Assembly: GCA_017163975.1 (NCBI GenBank)
Contig: JAFFSR010000015.1
Coordinates: 558,001-622,000 of the forward strand
Source: Anastatus disparis
Taxonomy: Eukaryota > Arthropoda > Insecta > Hymenoptera > Eupelmidae
Direction: 5' to 3'
DNA length: 64,000 bases
The position numbers were made by a program, and so were the translations under genes. The notes under the pieces were generated by a model, which did not search any database, had not been told where the DNA came from, and worked only from the letters and a program-made list of their open reading frames with translations. Position 1 is the stretch's first letter. The number at the start of each line of letters is the position of its first letter. Of this stretch, positions 45,800 to 55,214 are shown piece by piece.

Positions 45800-46442
45800 T
45801 CGTGGATATTCAGTGCTTAAAAGATAGCAATAACAGAGTTGTTCCAAAAGAAGTCGCCATCGTAGCTTTGAACGATGATTTTAGCGGTCATTGGATTATC
45901 GCATCGAAAAATCGTATAAACGCTTTTAGCAGAGGCATAAAAGAGAAAATAATTGGCTTGTAGAACATCATCATGGTCTTGACTATTTTGACGGTGATGT
46001 CACGGAGAAAGCTCTCTACCAAACGTTGCGCGATCTTACTCGGAAAGTTAGAAAAATTTACGTGAGAGGTAAACAAAAGTGGTCAATTTTATACGGTATT
46101 ACAGCGCGAGAAATTATAAATTTAGAATCAAATAAAGATTGCCCGTCATTTAATCAGCTACCCTGGTTAAATAAGTATTGTCTCAATCACGCTGTAAGGA
46201 CACCTCATCTAAAATTTACGTGCGCTTTAAACAATGCGTACCGTTTAAAAAAATGGTTATCTTTACGAGATTTGGAGCGCGATTCTGAATTTGTGTTTCA
46301 ACCACCGACACTTCTTTGCGATGAACAGCCTGGAGATAATGGAAATTTTGAAGGTTATACCATCCCACTCTGTAGGAGTGTACCCAACAGATCAAATTCC
46401 GAAGTTGTGGACGAAACCGACAGCAATTGTAGTGAACACTGA
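45790..46442 (+). pseudogene. Conserved unknown Polinton-associated protein, frameshifted
   Basis: It starts at the ATG at 45790 with a frame containing V-A-I-V-A-L-N and H-W-I-I-A. Near 45925-45940 the coding pattern moves to another frame, which carries H-H-G-L-D-Y-F-D-G-D, K-I-Y-V-R-G, A-R-E-I-I-N-L-E and C-A-L-N-N-A-Y-R-L-K-K-W-L. This reads as one protein of about 190-215 aa broken by a single indel. I recall relatives in insect mobile elements but know no function. The 3' end overlaps the protease gene by up to 120 bp in another frame, so the true end may lie earlier. Confidence 0.6.
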
Positions 46443-46836
46443 TGGCCATACAAAACCCGGAACGCATTGGGTGTGTATGTATGTTAACCGTAGTGGTACA
46501 GCTTGGTATTTTGATAGTTATGGAATGCCGCCTTTGATACCAGATTATATTAACCGTCTACGTCGTAATTGTAATAGATTCCGTTGGAATACGGTACAAT
46601 TACAGAGTGAAACATCTGATGTGTGCGGCCAATTTTGTATTATGTTCTTGGATTACATGACATCTGGATTGGGTTTCGAGAAATTTCTTAAAAATTTTTC
46701 TACTGATTTAGTAAAAAACGATGCTGTAGCCAGAAATTATGTACCGTTCAAACATGCTGACGACAACTTTTCTGGAAATGGTTGTTGTATGATAAGATGT
46801 TTTCAAAAGTGTTGTGGTAAGCTGTCGTTATTGTAA
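46321..46836 (+). CDS. PRO: Adenain-type cysteine protease (capsid maturation)
   Basis: A frame of 171 aa from the ATG at 46321. Catalytic residues in family order are His49 (G-T-H-W), Asp65 (Y-F-D-S-Y-G), Gln95 (L-Q-S) and Cys102 (C-G-Q-F-C), with Gln seven residues before Cys as in adenovirus protease. This enzyme would trim virion precursors during assembly. The start is uncertain because the frame is open further upstream to 46291. The C-terminus runs into a short repeat (A-D-D-N-F-S-G-N) that recurs twice downstream at 46930-47190. The core is intact. Confidence 0.9.
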   Translation: MNSLEIMEILKVIPSHSVGVYPTDQIPKLWTKPTAIVVNTDGHTKPGTHWVCMYVNRSGTAWYFDSYGMPPLIPDYINRLRRNCNRFRWNTVQLQSETSDVCGQFCIMFLDYMTSGLGFEKFLKNFSTDLVKNDAVARNYVPFKHADDNFSGNGCCMIRCFQKCCGKLSLL

Positions 46837-47190
46837 CCTGATACTTTCTTGTCACAAAGTCATGTTCATTACCAAGAATATAGTGAGATCAGTGTTCGTG
46901 GAATTTAATAATTCTATTGTTGGTTTCTTAGAAAACAATACTGCAGCTGCAAGCCACATGTCGATCAGTCATGTTGATGATAACTTTTCTAGGAATGATT
47001 GTTACTTTCTTCTCGTAAAGTAACGCTCACCAAAGAAATAATGAGGTCAGAGTTCGAGGAATTCAATAACAATTTTTTTTGCTGATTCGGTAGAAAATAA
47101 TACTGCAGCTGCAAGACACGTGTTCATTAATAATGCTGACGATAGCTTTTCTGGGAATCATTGTTACTTTCTTGCCGTAAAAGCACGTTC
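46740..47190 (+). repeat. Three degenerate copies of the protease 3' end
   Basis: Blocks with CTGACGA(C/T)A(A/G)CTTTTCT and ACTGCAGCTGCAAG(C/A)CAC occur around 46750-46840, 46930-47015 and 47092-47190. Copies 2 and 3 are about 160 bp apart. They encode the same kind of peptide, N-N-T-A-A-A-x-H and D-D-x-F-S-x-N, in frames broken by stops. Confidence 0.75.
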
Positions 47191-47265
47191 GTTACAAAGA
47201 AGTAGCGAGAGTGTATTTTCTTAGTCATCACCTTATCCCCTCCACTGTCTCTTGTGTTAAGCCTT

Positions 47266-47308
47266 TATATAACGAGATTATATTCATCAAGATGACAGTC
47301 ATTCAGTC
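47266..47308 (+). promoter_or_regulatory. TATA plus arthropod initiator before 47351 gene
   Basis: TATATAA (47266-47272) is followed about 36 bp later by TTCAGTC, an arthropod-type initiator, and then by a GTTCGTATCG word near the usual downstream-element distance. The ATG is at 47351, about 45 bp after the start site. Confidence 0.6.
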
Positions 47309-47350
47309 GACGTTCGTATCGTAGAAAGCTATTAGGAAAAAAGGAAAAAA

Positions 47351-48100
47351 ATGGCGCATCAGAAGAAGAACTTTACACAGCCCATCTTTAATTCTTTCTA
47401 CGGTTTGAACAAGTCATTTACGAAAAAAATTTTAGTTGGTCTTGAATGTAATAAACTACGAGATGGCGAATTTTATTCAATGGTACGTTTACTCTCACAC
47501 GATTTTCAAGGAATAGCTTTCACTACAGCTACGTGGAACGAGTTTAAGCTTACGTTTGGTGATACTGAAAAATATTTTGATGGTAATGCTGATGATTTGA
47601 TGGAGCAAAAAGTGTACGGAACTGGTTGGATTCTGAGGTATACTAGAAGCCATACTGATAGAGCCATTGAAATTGAAGAAAATTTCACCCCTACGTCTGG
47701 TCTGGTCAAAAGGTATCGACAAAGCATTGTTTTGAGAAAGGTGACTTTCGAGTATTTACAAGGCGTTGCATCCTGCGTAGATGATAGGATTAAATATTTA
47801 ACCACGCTTGTTAAAGGTGTTAGTGTGTGTGCAGGAGATATTGTTGATCTTGTAGAAAAATTGTGCAGTGTTCGATATGGATCTCAAATAGATGAATATT
47901 GTGCGGGCTTTGTGAAACGAGCTGTACTAGAGTGTGATGATGATATAATTGCGTCGTTAATTACAAGTGTGGAAAATAAAATAAAAGAACCTAAAAATTG
48001 TATTTTTAAAACCGAAATTATTCGTGTATTTCACGAAATCACAGCGCTTCATGTTGATTCAATTGTAGCTGCGTTAAATTATCTTGTAGTTGTAAAATAA
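47351..48100 (+). CDS. Unknown 249-aa Polinton right-end protein
   Basis: An intact frame with its own promoter-like sequence upstream and AATAAA at 48215-48220 downstream. The first half is beta-rich and mixed (K-K-I-L-V-G-L-E, A-F-T-T-A-T-W-N-E-F-K-L). The second half is mainly helical, with several cysteines (V-D-L-V-E-K-L-C, Y-C-A-G-F-V-K-R). I recall similar unnamed frames near Polinton ends in insects but can assign no function. Being monocistronic and terminal it may be expressed separately from the virion block. Confidence 0.7.
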   Translation: MAHQKKNFTQPIFNSFYGLNKSFTKKILVGLECNKLRDGEFYSMVRLLSHDFQGIAFTTATWNEFKLTFGDTEKYFDGNADDLMEQKVYGTGWILRYTRSHTDRAIEIEENFTPTSGLVKRYRQSIVLRKVTFEYLQGVASCVDDRIKYLTTLVKGVSVCAGDIVDLVEKLCSVRYGSQIDEYCAGFVKRAVLECDDDIIASLITSVENKIKEPKNCIFKTEIIRVFHEITALHVDSIVAALNYLVVVK

Positions 48101-48214
48101 TTATAAGCGTATATTCACTATATTTATAAAATAATATTTTACACTATACTTATAAAATAAGTTTTGTTCACTATACATATACTATAATTGTATCCACTAT
48201 ATATTTTATAAAAC

Positions 48215-48220
48215 AATAAA
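48215..48220 (+). terminator. Poly(A) signal after 47351 gene
   Basis: AATAAA lies 115 bp after the stop of the right-end gene, in AT-rich DNA before the right terminal repeat. Confidence 0.45.
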
Positions 48221-48435
48221 CGAAAAAATATAAAGTATACTCACCATCTTCTTCTTTCTTGACCAATATTACACCTCATCCTAATAAAGTCGTTTTTTTT
48301 TAAATTTGTAAAATATTTTATTGTTCAATTAAATTAATTCTAATTTTTTCTTGATTAATTTGAATAGTTTAATAAAATTTCATTAATAAATTTTTTATAA
48401 ATATTATTGAAAAAGTTTGTCATCTCTAGATTAAA

Positions 48436-48590
48436 TTATATGTATATATATCCACGTGACGTCATAATGACTCACTCAACTCCTGATACCAATCAGAGGT
48501 CATTCACCTCTGGGGAGGGTGAGGAGTGGGGGTTTGTTGTGACGCTCCATAGTGGTAGCTATACTACTATCTTCTCCTCTATTTTATTGA
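48436..48590 (-). repeat. Polinton right terminal inverted repeat
   Basis: Inverted partner of 31620-31765, with GAGGTCATTCACCTCT and GAGTGGGGGTTTGTTGTGAC. The exact outer tip and the 6-bp target duplication could not be fixed; the right arm of the giant repeat starts only about 30-40 bp further on. Confidence 0.75.
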
Positions 48591-48619
48591 CAGTGGGTCT
48601 CTTGATCGCTATGGACTGA

Positions 48620-48786
48620 GACCCGTAATTTTTATTGGCCAGGGAGAATTTTTAATTGTTTTTTTCTGATCTCTTAGTTCTATTTCACAGAGAAAAATTC
48701 AGAAATATTTTTCCGAATTTTCCCAGGGATCGAACTCCGGTCTACTACAGCATGGGCCAAAAGCCTTAGCCCCTGCGCTACCATCG
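48620..48786 (-). ncRNA. tRNA-headed SINE-like repeat, inner end of right arm
   Basis: Minus-strand A-box-like TAGCGCAGGGGC and intact B box GGAGTTCGATCCC (48725-48738), then a tail to 48620. It is the inverted partner of 27449-27600. Confidence 0.5.
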
Positions 48787-48899
48787 ATTCTACTTATGGG
48801 TATGAACTTATTTTAAATAAATGAGAATCGAAAGAGTGTAAATATGTATAAATTTCAAGAACAAGCCAAGAAAAATCATCCCTACTGAACATTTTGTAT

Positions 48900-49140
48900 G
48901 AGCCCTAATGTGAGATCCCATATGAAATCGTTTATGAAATCTCATATATTTGTTGAAATTTGAAAATAAAATGAATATATGTATCTCATGTCAGATCACA
49001 CATATATTGATTTTATTTTAAAAATTTAACGAATATACATTTGATTTCATATGCGATCTCATAGGCGATTTCATGTGACATCTCATATGCAATCTCGTGT
49101 GCGATCTCATATGTGATCTCACATGGGATCTCTTATATAT
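48900..49140. repeat. GAGATC palindrome array, copy 3 (right arm)
   Basis: Repeated (A/T)GAGATC(T/C)CATATG words in a hairpin-like layout. It is the mirror copy of 27120-27340, with a few more units on the inner side. Confidence 0.8.
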
Positions 49141-49970
49141 TTTATTCAATTTAAAATATTTGAAAAAGATATTTGTTACTTATAATTTTTTTGTCTTGTT
49201 CTTTAAATTTTGACAAATTTTGACATTAGCTATATTAGTACAATCATTTTAGTTGAAATAAAAAATCCTTTGGAGCTGTTATTTTTTTATGAACTTAGAT
49301 CGCAAATTAGATATCAAAGTTGACAATCCTAACCTCAAAAAACTATAAATTGAAAACTTTAATATAACTTTTTCAGTATAAGATTTTGGTAGATTTTTTT
49401 AGTTTTCCGCACTCAAGTTGAATCCTACAACTTTTTTTCTTGAAGTAAAAAAAATCCGATTCAATTCATTATTTACTCTTTTACTTGGACCAGAAATATT
49501 ATTAGGAGGGGAAGCTTCATTAAGTCCTTGTATATAATTATACTAATATTATAAATACGTCTTCGAACTCTGGAACATTATCATATTCGATAAATTTAGT
49601 GGAGTGATAAGATCCCAAGCATCTTGCCCGGGGTCAGAAGTTCTTATTTTGGTTACTTCATTTAATTTGCATTGTATTTTATGGTGATACTTTTTAATTA
49701 AGGATTAGATTTAGACTAACTTTGCGATCAAAAATATCTAAAAAAGATATTTAGTTTTTATTTTATTTTGGCTTGTTCTTCAAATATTAAAAAATTCACA
49801 CGCTTCCATTTCTCATATGTTAAAATAAATAGATATTTACAAGTGAAAGCAATTCTGATCCATATTTTTATTGAGAGTAAACGAAATTACTTTTTTCGCT
49901 ATTTCCGATCAGTAAAAAATGTCTAAGACCTGGTCTAAAACTGACGTTTAATACAAATATAATTCTTATT

Positions 49971-50156
49971 TTGGAAAATAATTAGTCTAATATAATATTT
50001 AAATATATTTTTATTTATAACTTGACCGCTCGAGGTAACAAAACAGACTGAACTCATAATTTATTTACATGTACAAACAACGTCGTCATTAAAAACAAAA
50101 CACTTAACACACTTCAGAAATTAGTACATTCTATAAGATAATTCTAATCGCCACAC
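49971..50156 (-). repeat. 3' LTR
   Basis: 186 bp, starting GTGTGGCGATTAG on the minus strand and ending TATTTTCCAA. Preceded on the minus strand by a short purine-rich GGGGTGG tract that may be the polypurine primer. Confidence 0.88.
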
Positions 50157-50180
50157 TACCACCCCACGAAGTAAAAATGA

Positions 50181-51098
50181 CTAAGATTCAAAATTTTCTG
50201 GAAATCTAACAGTTCTTTCTGAGCGAGTCTTTCGCTCAACTTTTGTAGGTGGTAATGATGGAGTGGAAATTGGTAACGGTGGTTTTATTAGTTTAAATTT
50301 TAAATTTTCAGAAGTAGGTAATTCTTGATCTTGACAAATAAAGGCTGGTTTGTCACGATCTATTGAGACTTTATTATATTTACATAAATTTTCCAGGTTG
50401 AGTATGTCGTGATGCAGGTGTAGGTCGTACACGAGATATGTGCTTCCTTAAACTTCAGAGAAACATTGAAGAATCTCTCAAACGTTCTTCATTAGATATT
50501 GAAGAGAACATTTCGGAAGGGAGACGAAGTGGATCACCGTAAACTAACTCAGCTGCAGTGGCCTTGACATCTTCTTTGAAAGCTGAGCGAATGCCCAGTA
50601 ACACTGAAGGAAGAACCTTAATCCAGTTGACTTCTGTATGAGCCATAATGGCTGCTTTCAATTAACGATGAAAACGCTCAATCATCCCATTAGCTGCAGA
50701 ATGCCAACTAGTAGTAAAATGAGGTGTAATACCAAATCTTTCTTCAATACTCTTGAAAATACGAGAAGTGAATCGTGAACCTCTATCAGATGTTAATTTA
50801 TGAGGACATCCAAATCGCGAAATCCAGCAATCTAAGAATGCTTGCGTGACAGATTTAGCAGTAATACATTCTAAGGACATACTTTAGGCCAACGGCTATA
50901 TCGATCGATAATTGTTAAGCAATATCTGTATGATTTAACAGGAGGTGAAGGACCGATGATATCAATGTGTACATGTGAAAATCTCTGCGTAGGAGTTTCA
51001 AACGTACTTAAAGGTGATTTCACATGACGAGTAATCTTTGAACGTTGGCATGATAAGCATGCACGAGCCCACATACGACAATCTTTTCGTACAGATGG
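50181..51098 (-). pseudogene. Gypsy integrase region, broken
   Basis: Pieces at 50871-51074 and 50662-50880 read C-x2-C of the zinc-binding domain, D-I-I-G-P for the first catalytic Asp, T-S-D-R-G-S-R-F for the second Asp, and G-M-I-E-R-F for the Glu. The frame 50455-50661 continues the integrase C-terminal side, and 50181-50432 is the proline-rich tail. Stop codons separate the pieces, so no full integrase is made. Confidence 0.88.
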
Positions 51099-51720
51099 TC
51101 ACACAAAACGATCAGCCAAAAGTTTCGCTGATGCTTCAACACCAGAATGGCTTAAACTATGAAGCTGCTGAAAAACACGTCGTCGAAAAGGTAGTGTGAC
51201 AAATGGTCTTGTTTTTCCAGTAGATACATCGCAATATACTGATATATTTGTACCAGGAATGATTATCTTTTTAAAATGCAAAGATGAATTTTCTTCAATA
51301 AAATGTTTAATTTCCTTGTCATCAATCTGCGAATCAGCCAGGGCCTGATAGTCCAATTGTAATGAAATTCCTTCCACACGTGAAAAAGTATCGGCAACAA
51401 TATTTTTTGATCCATCAATATGTTGAATGTCCATTGAAAATTCGGAAATGAAAGACTGTTGATTAAGTTGAACAGTCGACAGTTTATCGCGACGTTGTTG
51501 AAAGGCATAAATTAATGGTTTATGATTAGTAAAAATTGTAAAAGACTGCCCTTCCAAAAAGTGGCGAAAGTGTCAAACTGCTTCGTATATCGCTAGAAGT
51601 TCACGATGATAAGTAGGCCAATTACGTTCCCTAATGAACATCTTTTTAGAGAAAAATGCTAATGGTTGCCAAGATTTATCTACAAATTGCTGCAAACATG
51701 CACCAATAGAATGATTTGAT
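51099..51720 (-). pseudogene. Gypsy RNase H region, broken
   Basis: Shows T-N-H-K-P-L-I-Y-A-F, I-Q-H-I-D-G-S-K-N and V-A-D-T-F-S-R, the signature end of a Gypsy RNase H, then the H-H-C-C-like start of integrase (L-S-H-S-G). A stop interrupts near 51573, before H-F-R-H-F-L-E-G. Confidence 0.88.
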
Positions 51721-52734
51721 GCATCAGTGAATAAACCAAGAGGTACACCCAGCCAAGGGTGAACAAGTAATGTAGCAGAAGCAATCTTTAAGAGCTATAA
51801 AAGCTTGTTCTAGTTCAGCTGACCTTTGCACTAGTTGAGAATCTTTCAACATAGGTTTGCTAATAGCATCATGTAAAGGTGCTTCGGATTCGGATGCCTC
51901 AGGAATAAAACGCCTGTAGAAATCTACCATTCCTAAGAAACGTCTTAGTCCCTGAGACGTATTTGGCAATGGAAATTCTTGAAGAGCCTAAATACGTTCT
52001 TGACGCGGACGAATTCCAGAATTAGAGACCAAATATCCAAGAAATTTTACCTCAGATACACCAAAAATGCATTTCGACACGTTGATGACCATTCCATGAT
52101 CAGATAAACGTTGAAAAAGAATTTGAAGGTGCTCTTTATGTTACTTAGGTGACGTTGAGAAAACTAAAATATCGTCGACATAAGCATAACAGAAGTTTAA
52201 TCCACGAGTCACTTCGTCAATAAAACGTTGAAAGGTTTGACCTGCATTTCGAAGTCCAAATATCATGAATGGAAATTCAAAAAGTCCAAAAGATGTCGTA
52301 ATAGCTGTTTTACAAATGTCGTCAGGATGAACAAGAATCTGTTGATAAACTTTTACTAAATCAATGGTTGAGAAAATTGAAGAACCATCAAGATTGTTTG
52401 CAAAATCGTGAATATGGCGTACTGGATATCGATCAGGAATGGTTCGAGCATTTAATGCACGGTAATCATCACAGGGACGCCATTCATTTTTACCTTTTGG
52501 TGCTAAATGTAGAGGTGATGATCAAGCACTTTCAGATGGGCGAGCAGTACCAGCATGCAAAATATCTGAAAATTCCTTTTCAGCAATATTAAGTTTTTCA
52601 AGAGCCAAACGTCGAGAACGACAAGAAATTGGAGGTCCAGGTGTTGTTCGAATGTGATGAACAGTTTCATGCTTAATGTCACGAGGTAAACCAGGTGGAC
52701 GTGTAATATCAGAAAACTGCATGAGAAGTTCAGA
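51721..52734 (-). pseudogene. Gypsy reverse transcriptase region, broken
   Basis: The polymerase active-site motif Y-V-D-D is intact at 52171-52182, and F-L-G-M-V-D-F-Y-R-R-F-I of the RT connection lies at about 51890-51930. The fingers part (Y-R-A-L-N-A-R-T-I-P-D-R-Y) lies near 52420-52470. Several stops and shifts interrupt it, for example near 52143 and 51990. RT would copy the element RNA from a tRNA primer. Confidence 0.88.
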
Positions 52735-53160
52735 TCAAGGAGATTTGTTGACGATTGTTTCAATGCTGCATTGTGTAATGTTCCGAAGGTGGCCAATAGC
52801 AAAAAGTTCGGTGCTTGCATCAAGCAAACGTTTTGAATGACAATCAGGTAATAAATGATAGTGTGCCAAAAAATCCGAACCTAATATAGGTACACTCACA
52901 TCTGCAACAATAAATCTCCAAATGAAATTACGGTGAGGCTTCAAATTAAGATTTAGCGTGTAAAAACCATATGTTTTAATGTCACTATCATTAGCAGCGC
53001 TAAGCACGAAGTTCGTTACAGCAAATTGTTCCTTCAGTGAACAACAAGGAAACCATGATAGATCCGATCCTGTATCCACAAGAAATTGACGTTTTGTTGA
53101 TTGGTCCGTTAAAAAAAAGGTGGCTTCTAGGAGACAGGCAGTTAGACGCCGCCGAAACAA
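52735..53160 (-). pseudogene. Gypsy aspartic protease / pol start
   Basis: An open frame of 141 aa with the aspartic protease active site V-D-T-G-S-D-L-S and a later V-P-I-L-G-S-D-F. It is the N-terminal part of the pol polyprotein, next to gag and in a different frame from it, and ends in a stop before RT. Confidence 0.85.
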
Positions 53161-54101
53161 ACTGCCTTTTTATTTTTCCTGAAAGCTACCAGGCTGGATG
53201 CGTTTTTTTGCATTCTTCTGAAATTTAGCATGGTACCGGCACAATCTTTCAGAATTTCCTTGACTTTTCTCACGATCGTAACGCGGACGGTAAGACTCTT
53301 TGAGCGTGAGCGACGATTTCTTGATTCTCTGTTTGCAGAGAGTTCAGCAACTTGCTTTGTAAGGTTTTCGATCGTGATTAATAAGTCATTATTATTACCT
53401 TTTTCAACAGCATGAACAGCAAGGTTAGAACTGATAGGAGATACCTCTATAATTTTATCAGTCAGCTCAGAGATTTTATCAAGCGTAAGTTAAGCTTGAG
53501 TTGCAAGAATCGCTTGGGCATGTGATGGAAGACGTCGAAGCTACAGCTGCCGCAAGAGGTTATCCTGAACCGCTGCTGCGCCAACCATAGAACGTAGATG
53601 TCGAAGAAACTGCAAGGGCTTCTGATCACCCAGCTCTTCCTCGCTGATCAATTGACGCACGCGCTGTTCCTCAGAAGCAGATAAACATTCAATTAATTTA
53701 GTGCATGATTAAGTATAAGGATTTAATGCCGGAGGGTTAGTAATTATGTCTTCGACTTCTTCAGCAACACGAGTATCCAATTGTAAAACAACATAATGGA
53801 ATTTAGTTACCTCATTAGTAATCTCAGAAATATTGAACTGAGAATCGGCTTGTGAAAACCATAAGCTTGGTCTATCAGCCCAAAAAGGCGGCAACTTAAC
53901 CGCTACTTGATTTGCTGCTTGACGATGAATATTTTCATTTTGTTGCTGTTGTTGCTGCGGCAGCTGCTGTTGTTGAAGATCTGCAAGCTGTTGAGTCAGT
54001 CGTTGATTTTCCTCCTGAACAGCCGCAAATTGATGCACATCATCGTTACGAGGAAGCACGATAATTAAACAAAAATCACAATAAAAATTATTTACAATCA
54101 A
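53161..54101 (-). pseudogene. Gypsy gag, broken
   Basis: The first part (53709-54101) has a glutamine-rich coiled coil and then L-P-P-F-W and W-F-S-Q-A-D-S-Q-F, the start of CsRn1-type gag capsid domains. Further down, with stops, are R-Q-L-I-S-E-E-E-L-G-D and K-P-L-Q-F-L-R-H-L-R. Near 53220 a C-x-Y-H...F...A pattern in another frame is the start of the unusual zinc knuckle of this clade. Multiple stops (for example near 53707) make it non-functional. Confidence 0.85.
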
Positions 54102-54129
54102 TAATATTTAGTAAATCCTTTTTGTCCGT

Positions 54130-54140
54130 CGGGGTCACCA
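54130..54140 (-). promoter_or_regulatory. Primer-binding site (tRNA-Trp-like)
   Basis: The minus strand reads TGGTGACCCCG, two bases after the 5' LTR, continuing ACGG. It complements the 3' end of tRNA-Trp (CGGGGTCACCA), the primer used by CsRn1-clade elements. Confidence 0.8.
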
Positions 54141-54142
54141 GT

Positions 54143-54328
54143 TTGGAAAATAATTAGTCCAATATGATATTTAAATATATTTTTATTTATAACTTGACAG
54201 TTAGAGGTAAAAAAACAGACTAAACTCATAATTTATTTACATGTACAAATAACCTCGTTATTAAAAACAAAACACTCAACACACTTCAGAAATTAGTACA
54301 TTCTATAAGATAATTCTAATCGCCACGC
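54143..54328 (-). repeat. 5' LTR
   Basis: 186 bp, partner of 49971-50156, followed by the TATT duplication at 54329-54332. Confidence 0.88.
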
Positions 54329-55214
54329 TATTATAAAAACTACGTGAATAGTCTGTATAGATATGATTATATATCATGGTTTCAAATTGTATTCGAGCAC
54401 GATTTAAAAATTTTTCAGATTACGCTAGATTCACGACTGAATTAGGAAAACAAGCAATAAGATTGCGATAATACTCAAAAATAGAAGTAAAATCAATAAT
54501 TCTTGAGTTATAAAAACCTATATTATTTAAATTTATATGATGCAATTGTAAACGATATGTAAAAATAATTTTTCAGTATGATAAAAAAAAGATATTAAGT
54601 ACCAAGTCACTGTCGATTCATTGACGGTAGTTTGTCATAATGTTCCAAGACATAAATAAAGCTGCAACTGTTTTTACGGCGACGTGCAAATTGTGTAACG
54701 ATTGGTATGACGTGTTTTGCCGTAAATCTAAACCAAATGCAGTGTGTGCCATAGAACGACACTACCTATCGATTAGAAAAACTGTCATTAATCAGTGAAC
54801 TGACCCCGAGTCTTGTATACGTGATATCGTCTGTGATATGAAATTAGTAACTCAATTTGTGAATACACAAATTCTGTACAAACCTTTGTATACGAACGGC
54901 ATCGCTCCAGACCTCACTGAAAAGTGATGGCCTTCTCGAGTGTAAAAGGCGATATGCATAATTGTAGTGACTAGTTTCTCAACTATTACTTGTAAATATC
55001 GTCTAGATCTTTGTAAAAAATTCGATTATTTTCATTATTATTTAATCGCCAAGTATAATCATGCTGGAATATAGTTTGAAACCATAATTCATAATAGCAT
55101 GCTTTATATAACAATTGTTTTGTAGATGTAGAGTAGAATCATTTAATCGTAATGTTAGAATATATAAAAATTATTTGAATTATAGACCAAATTTCAGATT
55201 TAATGATTTCCAGT

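Larger units (their letters stand above)
31620..48590 (+). mobile_element. Near-complete Polinton/Maverick element, about 17 kb
   Basis: Inverted termini at 31620-31765 and 48436-48590 enclose a full Polinton gene set: family B polymerase, FtsK/A32-type ATPase, DDE integrase with chromodomain, adenain-type protease, penton-like and major capsid proteins, PLA2 and several conserved unknowns. Most genes are on the plus strand in a compact run from 34.6 to 48.1 kb, and one frame near the left end is on the minus strand. Polintons replicate by protein-primed synthesis and integrate by a retrovirus-like integrase, and many probably form virions (family knowledge). At least six genes are broken, so this copy is not autonomous. 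It sits between the arms of the giant inverted repeat. Confidence 0.93.
49971..54328 (-). mobile_element. Gypsy LTR retrotransposon, CsRn1-type, inactive
   Basis: Two 186-bp LTRs with about a dozen differences (roughly 93-94% identity by eye) are flanked by the 4-bp duplication TATT (49967-49970 and 54329-54332). The empty site is in the left arm near 25230. The minus-strand order is gag, protease, RT, RNase H, integrase. A primer-binding site complementary to tRNA-Trp follows the 5' LTR, the hallmark of the CsRn1 clade (family knowledge). All coding parts carry stops or frameshifts. Confidence 0.92.
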
